Under the pieces are notes generated by a model. That model saw nothing but the letters and a program-made list of their open reading frames with translations. It was not told the origin of the DNA and made no database searches. A stretch of 64,000 nt of DNA from Mucilaginibacter ginkgonis (GTDB lineage Bacteria > Bacteroidota > Bacteroidia > Sphingobacteriales > Sphingobacteriaceae). The stretch is taken from NCBI RefSeq assembly GCF_009754905.2, contig NZ_CP066775.1, positions 1,860,001 through 1,924,000 on the forward strand. The letters are read 5' to 3'. The stretch's first letter is position 1; the number at the start of each line of letters is the position of its first letter. Position numbers and translations under genes: made by a program. Shown in pieces: positions 38,257-45,908 of the stretch.

Positions 38257-38532
38257 AATGATTATCTAAACCCGAATTGAAGGATTTAAGGATTTGCAGG
38301 ATTAATCAACAACTTGTCATTGCGAGGAACGAAGCAATCTCGTCGTAGTCGCCTCACCCCTACCCTTCGACAAGCTCAGAGGCTTCCCTCCTCAAAAAAA
38401 CATCCAGATTGTCATTGTGAGCAAAGCGCGGCAATCTCATAGCTTGATTTTCAACCTACATCACCTTCGCTGTAAGTACATATTAATTATCTTAATTAAG
38501 TTTTCGCTGATTACCTTGTTCCCTTATTTAAA
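38231..38532. other. Gap between rpsU and the 38533 gene
   Basis: 302 bases without a supported gene. The left end holds the rpsU promoter; 38317-38442 is a mosaic of interspersed repeat fragments. The rest is AT-rich with TTAATTATCTTAATTAAG at 38492-38509, an 18-base near-perfect palindrome. No further signal is seen. Confidence 0.5.
38317..38442. repeat. Mosaic of interspersed repeat fragments
   Basis: Two direct copies of a unit beginning TCATTGCGAG/TCATTGTGAG and ending GCAATCTC (38318-38342 and 38412-38440) flank GTCGCCTCACCCC and a CCCTTCGACAAGCTCAGAGG fragment. Units like these recur in many Bacteroidota genomes between genes. GTAGTCGCCTCACCC is repeated at 39132-39147. Confidence 0.65.
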
Positions 38533-38814
38533 TTGAAAGCAGTGATTAAAACTATTTGGATATTTCACGAAGAGGCCGCACGGTTTGCAGGAGGTGTATT
38601 TGAAACATTAGAAATGGCAGAAGACTGGATTAAAAAGCATCAGCTATCCGGATTGTTAACGGCCTACCCTTTAAATAAGGGTGTGTATGATTGGGCTTTA
38701 GAGAATGGTCTTTTCAAGATAAAAAAAGACAATCATCGCGAAAGCAAATTCATAGGAGGTTTTACAACAGCTGAGCAAGATCATTACCATTTCGAAAATG
38801 GCAGTAGAGAATAA
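38533..38814 (+). CDS. Small orphan protein (DUF7710-like)
   Basis: A 93-residue soluble protein: IWIFHEEAARFAGGVFETLE, AEDWIKKHQLSGLLTAYPLN, then KGVYDWALENGLF. The pattern resembles the short DUF7710 family, an assignment made from memory and not certain. The frame opens at a TTG (38533); GTG at 38542 is an alternative start. It sits alone among repeats and 500 bases from an IS element. Function unknown. Confidence 0.6.
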   Translation: MKAVIKTIWIFHEEAARFAGGVFETLEMAEDWIKKHQLSGLLTAYPLNKGVYDWALENGLFKIKKDNHRESKFIGGFTTAEQDHYHFENGSRE

Positions 38815-38817
38815 TTT

Positions 38818-38887
38818 GGGCGTCCCCCTTCCGGGTCGGGCCATCCGCTATATCTGCTACGCAGGATGCCGCTCCTGTCCCTAACGC
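38818..38887 (-). repeat. Interspersed GCGTTAGGG...ACGCCC element, copy 1
   Basis: Read on the - strand it starts GCGTTAGGGACAGGAGC, continues through ATATAGCGG, and ends GACCCGGAAGGG then ACGCCC. It begins three bases past the 38533 gene stop. A diverged copy lies at 50985-51060 on the + strand. Such elements are widespread between Bacteroidota genes; the mechanism of spread is not established. Confidence 0.7.
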
Positions 38888-39060
38888 GAATACTGGCCCT
38901 GGCACCAAAGTCCTGAGAGATATTGGCACAGAATTTACATAACAGACAAAATGCCGCCTCAGTCTGTGCGGCAACCACAACATTTGAACACAGCACAACC
39001 GTAATAGCACAGGGTGCAGCGGCGAGTTTATTTCATGAGAACGCTACGCTTAGTTTCTTG

Positions 39061-39091
39061 GTTACTTCTTTTGACGGTCAAAAGAAGTAAC
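39061..39091. repeat. Near-perfect inverted repeat with one-base spacer
   Basis: GTTACTTCTTTTGAC (39061-39075), one base, GTCAAAAGAAGTAAC (39077-39091). All 15 positions pair. Suitable as a cruciform or RNA hairpin; similar GTTACTTTT-type inverted repeats are common in the phylum. Confidence 0.75.
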
Positions 39092-39146
39092 ATCTTTCAA
39101 CTCTGCCTCATGCTTAGGCTCTCGAAGCATAAGCGGTAGTCGCCTC

Positions 39147-39182
39147 ACCCCCAAACCCCTCTCCAAGCGGAGAGGGGCCTCA
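39147..39182. repeat. C-rich/G-rich palindrome
   Basis: ACCCCTCTCC, AAGC, GGAGAGGGGC: the best-conserved copy of the family also at 3892, 6552, 34552, 34646, 52350 and 52412. Confidence 0.7.
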
Positions 39183-39327
39183 CTTTTAAATATTAATCTT
39201 TCATTTGATTAAATGCCGCGTCATGGAAAAACAACCGAAGCATAAGCGATATATGGACTTATAATTCCACAATGCAGGCTACTGTGACTTGTCCTGAAAT
39301 AAGTTTACAGAAAAGTAGAGGAACAAG

Positions 39328-39636
39328 ATGGACAAATGGAAAGCGGAGCGTATCATACATGAGCGTGAGATCATGGGTAAGAGTTTGCGTACCTTAGCAA
39401 AAAAGTACGGCGTATCACCCACAACTATTTCCCGCATAGTGAACAAGGACAAGTTAAACGAAAAGGCATTGAGAAGTTCGAAGAAGACAGTTCTTCCCGA
39501 TGATGTGTCTTTATTGAAAGCGATGTTACGGACAGAGCAGCTAAAGAATGAGCTGCTGAATAACATCATAGATATAGCAGATAAGGAGCTGGGTACCAAC
39601 ATCAGAAAAAAGTCTGGCACCAGGCAGTCGGAGTAA
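39328..39636 (+). CDS. IS3-family transposase OrfA (HTH protein)
   Basis: The 102-residue upstream frame of the IS. It carries a helix-turn-helix, GKSLRTLAKKYGVSPTTISRI, which binds the element ends, and a leucine-rich helix afterwards (DVSLLKAMLRTEQLKNELLNN). In IS3 elements OrfA is made alone as a regulator, and also as the N terminus of the OrfAB transposase after a -1 shift. AAAAAAG at 39606-39612 lies in the correct frame (A AAA AAG) eight codons before the stop, so a fusion can be made. Confidence 0.9.
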   Translation: MDKWKAERIIHEREIMGKSLRTLAKKYGVSPTTISRIVNKDKLNEKALRSSKKTVLPDDVSLLKAMLRTEQLKNELLNNIIDIADKELGTNIRKKSGTRQSE

Positions 39637-39690
39637 GCATGCAAAAACGCAGCCGCGGGCTGCGCGAGTTATGCAGACTGCTTGGTTACA
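39606..39690 (+). promoter_or_regulatory. Programmed -1 frameshift signal of the IS
   Basis: Slippery heptamer AAAAAAG at 39606-39612 in OrfA phase. The OrfB frame is open from the heptamer to its own ATG at 39639. Downstream, GCAGCC-GCG-GGCTGC forms a tight stem near 39649-39663 inside an outer stem GGCAGTC/GACTGCT, a suitable stimulatory structure. Confidence 0.75.
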
Positions 39691-40511
39691 GTTCACAAGC
39701 CTATTACCAGCATCACCGGTCCACAGAAATGCGGACTTTTAAACAAGAAGAAATCATTCAGCAAGTAATGGCACACCGTCGCCGCCAGCCGCGGCTGGGT
39801 GCAAGGAAACTGCTTGAACTGATACGGCCCGGCATAGGGCGGGATGCATTCTTTGAGCTTTTGAGAGAAAACGGCTTGCTGGTGCGCAGGAAAATATACC
39901 GTACGCGTACCACCTTTTCCTGCCACCGCTTTAAGAAATACCCCGACCTGACGGGCGGCCTGGTGCCTGCAGCGCCGGGGCGGCTGTGGGTGAGCGATAT
40001 CACTTACATCCGCGTGGGGCAGGGCTTTGCTTACCTGAGCCTGGTCACGGATGCTTACAGCCGAAAGATCATTGGCTTCTGTCTGAGCCATGATCTTTCT
40101 ACCGGCAGCTGCCTTACAGCACTTGAAATGGCCTTATCACAAAAGCAACCCGACACCCCGCTGATCCATCATTCGGATCGCGGCACGCAATATTGCAGCG
40201 GTACCTATACAGCACTTTTGATCAAAGAAGGCATTGGTATCAGTATGACCCAAAGCGGGAACCCGCGTGATAATGCCATTGCAGAACGTGTAAACGGTAT
40301 ACTTAAACTTGAACTGTTAAATGAGGCTTACAAAAACCTGAGCGGTGCAACACGTGCGGTACGCAGCGCTATAAATACTTACAACAACTTAAGGCCGCAC
40401 AGCAGTATAGATATGATGACACCACAGGCAGCACACCGGGAATCCGGACCCCTCAGGCGGCGATGGCGAAACTATTATCCCAATCATCAACAAATAACAG
40501 AGCAAGTGTAA
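39639..40511 (+). CDS. IS3-family transposase OrfB (DDE integrase)
   Basis: The 290-residue catalytic half of the IS transposase. It contains the HTH_21-like region (RRQPRLGARKLLELI), then the rve integrase core with the DDE triad: Asp120 in SDITYIRV, Asp180 in HHSDRGTQY and Glu216 in NAIAERVNG, with 35 residues between the last two as in IS3 elements. It is probably made mainly as an OrfAB fusion by -1 frameshifting. Two bases separate the OrfA stop and this ATG. Confidence 0.93.
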   Translation: MQKRSRGLRELCRLLGYSSQAYYQHHRSTEMRTFKQEEIIQQVMAHRRRQPRLGARKLLELIRPGIGRDAFFELLRENGLLVRRKIYRTRTTFSCHRFKKYPDLTGGLVPAAPGRLWVSDITYIRVGQGFAYLSLVTDAYSRKIIGFCLSHDLSTGSCLTALEMALSQKQPDTPLIHHSDRGTQYCSGTYTALLIKEGIGISMTQSGNPRDNAIAERVNGILKLELLNEAYKNLSGATRAVRSAINTYNNLRPHSSIDMMTPQAAHRESGPLRRRWRNYYPNHQQITEQV

Positions 40512-40595
40512 ACCCCTTTAAGGACTAAAATAAAAAGTGTAAATTCAATTCAGTATTAACAATTAAAAGTGTCAACTTTTTTTAGGACAGGTCAC

Positions 40596-40823
40596 TGACA
40601 TCATTGTGCCATTGTCACACCCTGTGACAATGTGTGACACATTTTGAGAAGAAAACTGTCAACCTGAAACACTGACACGATTGTGCTCGGTTGATATTCA
40701 ACCTGTTACAATGCTGACAAAATACAGTCAGATACTAATAAGTCAGTATTACTAGAGAAACTGTAACATGTTACACCCATCCGTCAGCTGACGGATCAGT
40801 GAATTTAAGAATTACGACTTCGA
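40596..40823. other. Non-coding region with stacked palindromes
   Basis: 228 bases between the IS and apt. It is rich in TGTCA/TGACA/TGTTACA motifs and contains three palindromes: ATTGTCACA-CCC-TGTGACAAT at 40611-40631, TGTAACATGTTACA at 40762-40775 and ATCCGTCAGCTGACGGAT at 40779-40796. No gene is seen. The end next to the apt stop may include its transcript end, but there is no classic T-tract. Confidence 0.55.
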
Positions 40824-41351
40824 CTAATATTCTGCCAGTACGATAATATTATCGCTTACAGGTGTGATCTTTTCTTTGCCATTTAAAAAGTTCAAGCCAA
40901 CAACAAAAGAATAGCCGGCCACTACCCCACCCATTTCGTGTATCAGTTCGCTGGCAGCGGTAACAGTACCGCCTGTAGCCAATAGATCGTCATGTATCAA
41001 TACATGCTGGCCGGGTTCAAAGGCGTCGGTATGCAGTTCTATAGTAGCCGAGCCGTATTCGAGTTCGTAAACCTTCTGCTTGACAGAATAAGGCAATTTG
41101 CCCGCTTTGCGTACGGGTACAAACGGAACCCCTAGTTTATTGGCTAAGGTCAGCCCAAATAAAAAGCCGCGGCTCTCTACCCCTGCCACAACATCAACAC
41201 GGGTGCCTTGCAATTGACCTATAAACGCGTCGACAATGTCTTCGCAAAGTTTAGGTTCCTTTAATATAGGTGTAATGTCTTTAAATATGATACCCGGTTT
41301 CGGGAAGTCGGGAATATCCCTTATTACGGCTTTGATCTGGTCTGCTATCAT
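40824..41351 (-). CDS. apt: Adenine phosphoribosyltransferase
   Basis: Apt makes AMP from adenine and PRPP in purine salvage. The 175-residue protein has FKDITPILKEP near residue 25, GVESRGFLFG near 60 and the PRPP-binding HDDLLATGGTVTAA near 125. The ATG at 41351 is preferred over an adjacent TTG. Its 3' side faces the palindrome cluster, and its start is 27 bases from the 41379 gene on the same strand. Confidence 0.95.
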   Translation of the reverse strand: MIADQIKAVIRDIPDFPKPGIIFKDITPILKEPKLCEDIVDAFIGQLQGTRVDVVAGVESRGFLFGLTLANKLGVPFVPVRKAGKLPYSVKQKVYELEYGSATIELHTDAFEPGQHVLIHDDLLATGGTVTAASELIHEMGGVVAGYSFVVGLNFLNGKEKITPVSDNIIVLAEY

Positions 41352-41378
41352 CAAAGGCCAATGTTACAAAATTCCGGG

Positions 41379-41657
41379 CTATTTGTCGTCTTCGGTTGTC
41401 AGATCGGTCTCTTCGGGGTTCAGTACATAATCAAGTTCTTCCCTGCCATTAGTAATCACAAAACGCATGCGCTCTTTTGGCAGGTTAATATCCAGCGACA
41501 GTTCGGCTATCACGGTTTCCAGGTTATCGGCAATCTCTTTAATACTGCGTCCGGTGGGCACATCAATTACCACGTCGTTATCCAATGCTTCAAATTTCCA
41601 ACCCGGTATATTGGTCTGCGATAATACATCTATCCATTTCTGTTGGTAGGCTTTCAT
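41379..41657 (-). CDS. Unknown 92-residue protein upstream of apt
   Basis: I do not recognise a family. The protein is acidic and soluble, with a predicted mix of helix and strands: MKAYQQKWIDVLSQTNIPGW, then FEALDNDVVIDVPTG, and a terminal PEETDLTTEDDK. It has no signal peptide or membrane helix. Twenty-seven bases separate it from apt, so it is probably in the same transcript. A trigger-like or chaperone role cannot be supported from sequence. Confidence 0.65.
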   Translation of the reverse strand: MKAYQQKWIDVLSQTNIPGWKFEALDNDVVIDVPTGRSIKEIADNLETVIAELSLDINLPKERMRFVITNGREELDYVLNPEETDLTTEDDK

Positions 41658-41929
41658 TTAATTTTAGCTTTAGTTAATAAATGTTCAACCACTTAAAAAA
41701 GTTTTGACAAATAGCCTGCCTTTACAATTTTATAGACACCAATAAGTTAATTGTGTATATCAACCTGTAAATTACAATGATGTAAAGGCTTTTTGGTAAA
41801 CTTTTAAGGAGCCCGCATGTTTAAGCAGTTTGAAATGCGGCGTTAAAATGATAATTTCGGCTGTTGCCCCTTTTAAGATACTGTAAACGCTACCTGCGCT
41901 CAACCAAACGTTGCAGTGCCTATCACTAA
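41658..41929. other. Divergent intergenic region before the GT14 gene
   Basis: 272 bases, AT-rich on the left, no gene found. It must hold divergent promoters for the 41657 gene and the GT14 operon; no full TTG/TAnnTTTG pair is obvious. Confidence 0.4.
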
Positions 41930-42769
41930 ATGAAAGTTGCACATCTTATATTAACGTATACCAATCCCAAATTAACAGAGCGGCTTATAAAACGGCTCAA
42001 CCAGCCCGAATTTACGTTCTACGTGCACGTTGATAAAAAGCTAAGCATAGAACCTTACTTATATCTCCGTAAGTACACCAACGTGTTCCTGATCCACAAC
42101 CGCGAAGATGTACGCTGGGCAGGTTTCAATACTATTAAAGCAACTTTTAAATGTATACAGGAAATCGCAGCGACTGAGGTTAAGTATGATTATATCAACT
42201 TCATCAGCGGGCAGGATTATCCTATCAAATCCGGCAAGTATATGCTCGAGTTTTTCAAAAAGAACAAAGGCAAACAGTTTATAGAATATGCCAGTATAGA
42301 AGACCAGTGGATAGAAGCCTTGCCACGGATCACTAACTATCATTTTGCCAACTTTACATTCAGGGGGCGGTACAGGTTAGAAAAGATTATTAACTTCTTT
42401 TTACCCAAACGCGAACTGCCCGATAACCTGAAACCATATGGCAAATCAATGTTCTGGATGCTAACGATGGATTGCGCGTTATATGTGGTCGATTTCTTCC
42501 GCGAGCATAAAGAATTGGCGCGTTTCTTTTTGTTTACGTGGGGCAGCGACGAATTTGCCTTCCAGACCGTGCTGATGAATTCACACTATAAGGATAGTGT
42601 TGTAAACAATGATTTTCGGTACATAGACTGGAGCCAGGGCGGCGCCCACCCAAAAATTTTGACAGAAGCAGATCTGCCAAAAATAAAAGCCAGTAACGAC
42701 CTTTTTGCCCGCAAGTTTGACGAGAACATGAGCGACGAGTTTATGGACACACTCGACAGTCTTAACTAA
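41930..42769 (+). CDS. GT14-family glycosyltransferase (beta-1,6-GlcNAc-transferase-like)
   Basis: A 279-residue cytoplasmic enzyme of the Core-2/I-branching (GT14) family. Visible motifs include MKVAHLILTYTNPKLTERLI, FYVHVDKK, HNREDVRWAGFNTIKATFKC, YDYINFISGQDYPIKS and the C-terminal TWGSDEFAFQTVLMNS. Bacterial members build surface glycans, with donor and acceptor unknown. It starts the operon with the FdtA-like and DegT genes, with five bases before the next ORF. Confidence 0.9.
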   Translation: MKVAHLILTYTNPKLTERLIKRLNQPEFTFYVHVDKKLSIEPYLYLRKYTNVFLIHNREDVRWAGFNTIKATFKCIQEIAATEVKYDYINFISGQDYPIKSGKYMLEFFKKNKGKQFIEYASIEDQWIEALPRITNYHFANFTFRGRYRLEKIINFFLPKRELPDNLKPYGKSMFWMLTMDCALYVVDFFREHKELARFFLFTWGSDEFAFQTVLMNSHYKDSVVNNDFRYIDWSQGGAHPKILTEADLPKIKASNDLFARKFDENMSDEFMDTLDSLN

Positions 42770-42774
42770 TCTGT

Positions 42775-43149
42775 ATGGCTTATTTTTTAGATATCGCCAC
42801 CTTTAGCGACGACAGAGGCCGCCTCACCGTACTGGATGATCAGGTTCCGTTTGCCATCCGCAGGCTATTTTATATCTATGATGTAGATGCATCTGCACGT
42901 GGTGGTCACCGCCATCATAAAACTTACCAGGCTGCAATATGTATAAAAGGAAGCTGCACCATTGACAACCACGACGGCGACAATTTCACATCCTTTAAAA
43001 TGGACTCGCCGGGTAAATGCCTTATCCTGGAACCACGCGACTGGCATATCATGAAAAATTTTAGCACTGATGCTATTCTGTTGGTGCTTGCCTCTACTCC
43101 ATTTGACCCAACCGATTATATATTTGACCCATACCCGGAAAAATCATGA
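42775..43149 (+). CDS. FdtA/QdtA-type sugar 3,4-ketoisomerase (cupin)
   Basis: A 124-residue cupin of the FdtA/WxcM/QdtA family. Such enzymes move the keto group of dTDP-4-keto-6-deoxyglucose to C3, before transamination. Key sequence: [37 protein letters not shown] and [15 protein letters not shown], with the active-site histidines in GGHRHHK. It overlaps the aminotransferase by four bases (ATGA), so the two enzymes are coupled. Confidence 0.9.
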   Translation: MAYFLDIATFSDDRGRLTVLDDQVPFAIRRLFYIYDVDASARGGHRHHKTYQAAICIKGSCTIDNHDGDNFTSFKMDSPGKCLILEPRDWHIMKNFSTDAILLVLASTPFDPTDYIFDPYPEKS

Positions 43150-44231
43150 TCGCTTACGAAAACCTTTTCGAACTGAATAAGCCGTTTCATGATGAGTTTA
43201 AAACCCAGTTTGATAATTTCCTGCAGAATGGCTGGTACATTATGGGCAAGATGCTGTCGCAGTTTGAGCAGGAATTCGCCGCGTGGAATACATCTAAACA
43301 ATGTATAGGCGTCGCTAACGGACTTGATGCGCTAACCCTTAGCCTGAAGGCTTTTGATTTTGAACCAGGTAGCGAAGTAATTGTACCATCAAATACATAC
43401 ATCGCCACAATACTGTCTATTCTCAACAATGGGTTAGTGCCGGTATTGGTCGAACCTGACATCCAAACCTACAATATAGACCACGCATTAATTGAGCAGC
43501 ACATTACGCCAAAAACCAAGGCATTGATGATAGTGCATCTATATGGCAAATGCTGCGACATGGATGCCGTTATGGCTATCAAACGAAAATATAACCTGGT
43601 ACTTATTGAAGATTGCGCACAGGCGCATGGCGCAACTTACAAAGGGAAAAAGGCAGGAACTTTTGGCGAGTTTAGTGCATTTAGTTTTTACCCCACTAAA
43701 AATCTGGGAGCGTTGGGCGATGGCGGTGCCGTCCTGACAGACGATACCGGCCTTGCCCAAAAAATAGCAATGCTGCGCAATTACGGCTCGCAGAAAAAGT
43801 ATTACAACGAATACGTTGGCGCTAATTCAAGACTGGACGAAGTACAGGCGGCATTCCTGAGTGTCAAGTTGAGATACCTCGATGAGATTAACGCCCATAA
43901 ACAGAAACTGGCAGCATTGTATCTGGAAAATTTAAAGTCCGATTATATTCTGCCTGTAACGGATACCGACTATAACGATGTATATCACATCTTTAACGTC
44001 CGCCACCCAAAACGCAATGAGTTAAAGCAATACCTTTTCGATAATGGCATCGATACAGAGATACACTATCCGGTGGCACCAAATCAGCAACAGGCACTCA
44101 AAAATATTTTTGCAAACAAGCAATTCCCTATCGCAGAAGAGATTCACCGTACTACACTTAGCCTCCCATGCTCAAGGTGGCACACGCAAGAGCAGGTATC
44201 TTACGTCATAGAAAAGTTAAACGCGTTCTAA
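43146..44231 (+). CDS. DegT/DnrJ/EryC1/StrS sugar aminotransferase (FdtB-like)
   Basis: A 361-residue PLP-dependent aminotransferase acting on keto-sugars. The PLP-lysine is in [16 protein letters not shown], preceded by [17 protein letters not shown]. Coupled to an FdtA-like isomerase, it probably makes a 3-amino-3,6-dideoxy sugar such as Fuc3N or Qui3N. The N-acetyltransferase (FdtC/QdtC) that usually follows is not here. Confidence 0.92.
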   Translation: MIAYENLFELNKPFHDEFKTQFDNFLQNGWYIMGKMLSQFEQEFAAWNTSKQCIGVANGLDALTLSLKAFDFEPGSEVIVPSNTYIATILSILNNGLVPVLVEPDIQTYNIDHALIEQHITPKTKALMIVHLYGKCCDMDAVMAIKRKYNLVLIEDCAQAHGATYKGKKAGTFGEFSAFSFYPTKNLGALGDGGAVLTDDTGLAQKIAMLRNYGSQKKYYNEYVGANSRLDEVQAAFLSVKLRYLDEINAHKQKLAALYLENLKSDYILPVTDTDYNDVYHIFNVRHPKRNELKQYLFDNGIDTEIHYPVAPNQQQALKNIFANKQFPIAEEIHRTTLSLPCSRWHTQEQVSYVIEKLNAF

Positions 44232-44279
44232 ATTAGCCATCTTTATCAGTCATCGGCGGCTAATCAAACAAAAATGGTT

Positions 44280-44287
44280 TAGCTTTG
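44280..44287 (+). promoter_or_regulatory. Possible -7 element for mlaE
   Basis: TAGCTTTG fits TAnnTTTG and lies 38 bases before the mlaE ATG. No -33 TTG is seen. Confidence 0.35.
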
Positions 44288-44325
44288 TAACGTATTCCGG
44301 TTAGTGAGCTACTACCAAGTAATTA

Positions 44326-45135
44326 ATGGAGATTATTGAAAAACCTGCCGATCAGGCGATAAAGAAGAAGCCCGGCTTCTTTCAAAAACTTGGGGGCGTT
44401 TTTGTAGACCTGTATAACGTAGCGAAATTCATTGCACGTTTCTTTAAAGAAGCTTTCGCGCCGCCTTATGAAGGTAAAGAGTTGTTACGCCAATTGTATG
44501 AAATTGGTGTAAGGTCACTTGCGCTTATTACACTTACGGGCTTTATTGTAGGGCTAATCTTTACCAAGCAGTCGCGGCCATCACTGGCTAATTTTGGCGC
44601 CCAATCATGGATACCCTCGCTTACGGCTATCGCCATATTTAGGGCGCTGGCGCCTTTGGTAACCGCGCTGATCACCGCCGGACGGGTTGGATCCAGCATT
44701 GGTGCAGAAATCGGATCCATGCGCGTTACCGAGCAGATAGACGCTATGGAAGTGTCAGGCACCAACCCTTTTAAATTTTTGGTTTGCATCCGTATCATAG
44801 CAACATCCATTTCGGTACCGATACTTGCAACCTTCTCGGGATGCGTAGCCATCATTGGCAGTTACCTTAACGTCCATCAAAATGAGGGCACCAGCTTTGC
44901 CACTTTTATTGAGCAAACATTTTCACCTCTGGCGTACATCGATTTCACTTCAGCATTGATAAAATCACTGGTTTTTGGTTTTACGATTGGCGTAGTAGGA
45001 ACTTATAAAGGATATAACTCTTCGCGGGGTACAGAAGGCGTGGGTAAAGCAGCGAACAGCGCTGTGGTTACGGCCATGTTTTTGGTATTTATCGAAGAGA
45101 TGTTATTGGTTCAAATTATCGGTTGGTATAGATAA
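44326..45135 (+). CDS. mlaE: Mla/MCE-type ABC transporter permease
   Basis: A 269-residue inner-membrane permease (MlaE/YrbE) of the system that moves phospholipids between inner and outer membranes. It has five or six hydrophobic segments, and the family signature LVTALITAGRVGSSIGAEIG, then MRVTEQIDAMEVSGTNPFKF, is clear. Its stop overlaps the mlaF start by one base. The order E-F-D is that common in Bacteroidota; mlaC and mlaA/B partners are absent here. Confidence 0.95.
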   Translation: MEIIEKPADQAIKKKPGFFQKLGGVFVDLYNVAKFIARFFKEAFAPPYEGKELLRQLYEIGVRSLALITLTGFIVGLIFTKQSRPSLANFGAQSWIPSLTAIAIFRALAPLVTALITAGRVGSSIGAEIGSMRVTEQIDAMEVSGTNPFKFLVCIRIIATSISVPILATFSGCVAIIGSYLNVHQNEGTSFATFIEQTFSPLAYIDFTSALIKSLVFGFTIGVVGTYKGYNSSRGTEGVGKAANSAVVTAMFLVFIEEMLLVQIIGWYR

Positions 45136-45908
45136 TGGAAAAACCGAAATCACATATAGACCATAATAACGCGGTTATCGCCATTCGCGGACTGAAAAAA
45201 TCGTTCGAAGACAATCACGTTTTACGTGGGGTAGATTTAGATCTATTCCAGGGCGAAAACCTGGTAGTGTTGGGTAGATCGGGTACCGGTAAATCCGTTT
45301 TAATCAAAATCATCTCCGGCCTGCTCACTGCTGATACCGGCAGCGTAAAAGTTTTAGGTAAAGACCTTAATAACATTGACAGTAAAGAACTGCGCGACCT
45401 ACGTGTAGATGTAGGTTTTTCTTTTCAGGGTAGTGCTTTGTACGATAGTATGACCGTGCGCCAAAATATAGAGTTCCCATTGGTGCGAAACAGCCCCAAG
45501 CTTACACGTGCAGAGATTAACCGGCAGGTAGAAGAGGTTTTGGATAATGTAGGCTTGCTGCAAACCATTAACCAGATGCCGTCAGAATTATCGGGTGGAC
45601 AGCGCAAGCGTATTGGTATTGCCCGGACACTTGTACTAAAGCCAAAGATCATGCTGTATGACGAGCCTACAGCCGGCCTGGATCCTATAACTTGCCTTGA
45701 CATCAACGAGCTGATCAACGAAGTTCAGCAGATATATAATACATCTTCAATCATTATAACGCACGACCTTACCTGTGCTAAAACCACAGGCGACCGTATA
45801 GTAATGCTGCTTGATGGGCGGTTTGAGCGCCAGGGTAGTTTTGAAGAGGTTTTTGACACGAATGATGAACGTGTTAAAGCATTTTACGATTATAATTTTA
45901 CAGATTAA
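45135..45908 (+). CDS. mlaF: Mla-type ABC transporter ATPase
   Basis: A 257-residue ATPase: Walker A GRSGTGKS at residues 47-54, the signature LSGGQRKR and Walker B IMLYDEPTAGLDP, then the switch histidine in IIITHDL. It drives lipid movement with the MlaE permease and MlaD. It ends immediately before the mlaD start codon, with no spacer. Confidence 0.96.
   Translation: MEKPKSHIDHNNAVIAIRGLKKSFEDNHVLRGVDLDLFQGENLVVLGRSGTGKSVLIKIISGLLTADTGSVKVLGKDLNNIDSKELRDLRVDVGFSFQGSALYDSMTVRQNIEFPLVRNSPKLTRAEINRQVEEVLDNVGLLQTINQMPSELSGGQRKRIGIARTLVLKPKIMLYDEPTAGLDPITCLDINELINEVQQIYNTSSIIITHDLTCAKTTGDRIVMLLDGRFERQGSFEEVFDTNDERVKAFYDYNFTD

Larger units (their letters stand above)
38888..39327. other. Non-coding, repeat-rich stretch before the IS element
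   Basis: No supported gene. Possible traces of decayed coding DNA occur at 38930-39050. Features seen: a 15-bp inverted repeat with a one-base spacer at 39061-39091, a GTCGCCTCACCC fragment shared with 38346-38360, a C-rich/G-rich palindrome at 39147-39182, and the left end of the IS at 39284-39309. Confidence 0.5.
39284..40595 (+). mobile_element. IS3-family insertion sequence
   Basis: About 1.3 kb with two transposase frames and imperfect terminal inverted repeats: left TGTCCTGAAATAAGTTTACA (from 39290), right, read inward, TGTCCTAAAAAAAGTTGACA (from 40589). Pairing continues outward as GTGAC/GTCAC with one mismatch, so the ends may be 39284 and 40595. No clear target duplication is seen. 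Both frames look intact, so the copy may be active. Confidence 0.9.

Noticed and set aside
38784..39010. Two overlapping open frames on the - strand
   Set aside because: They run across an interspersed repeat, with unusual composition and no start signal; probably chance.
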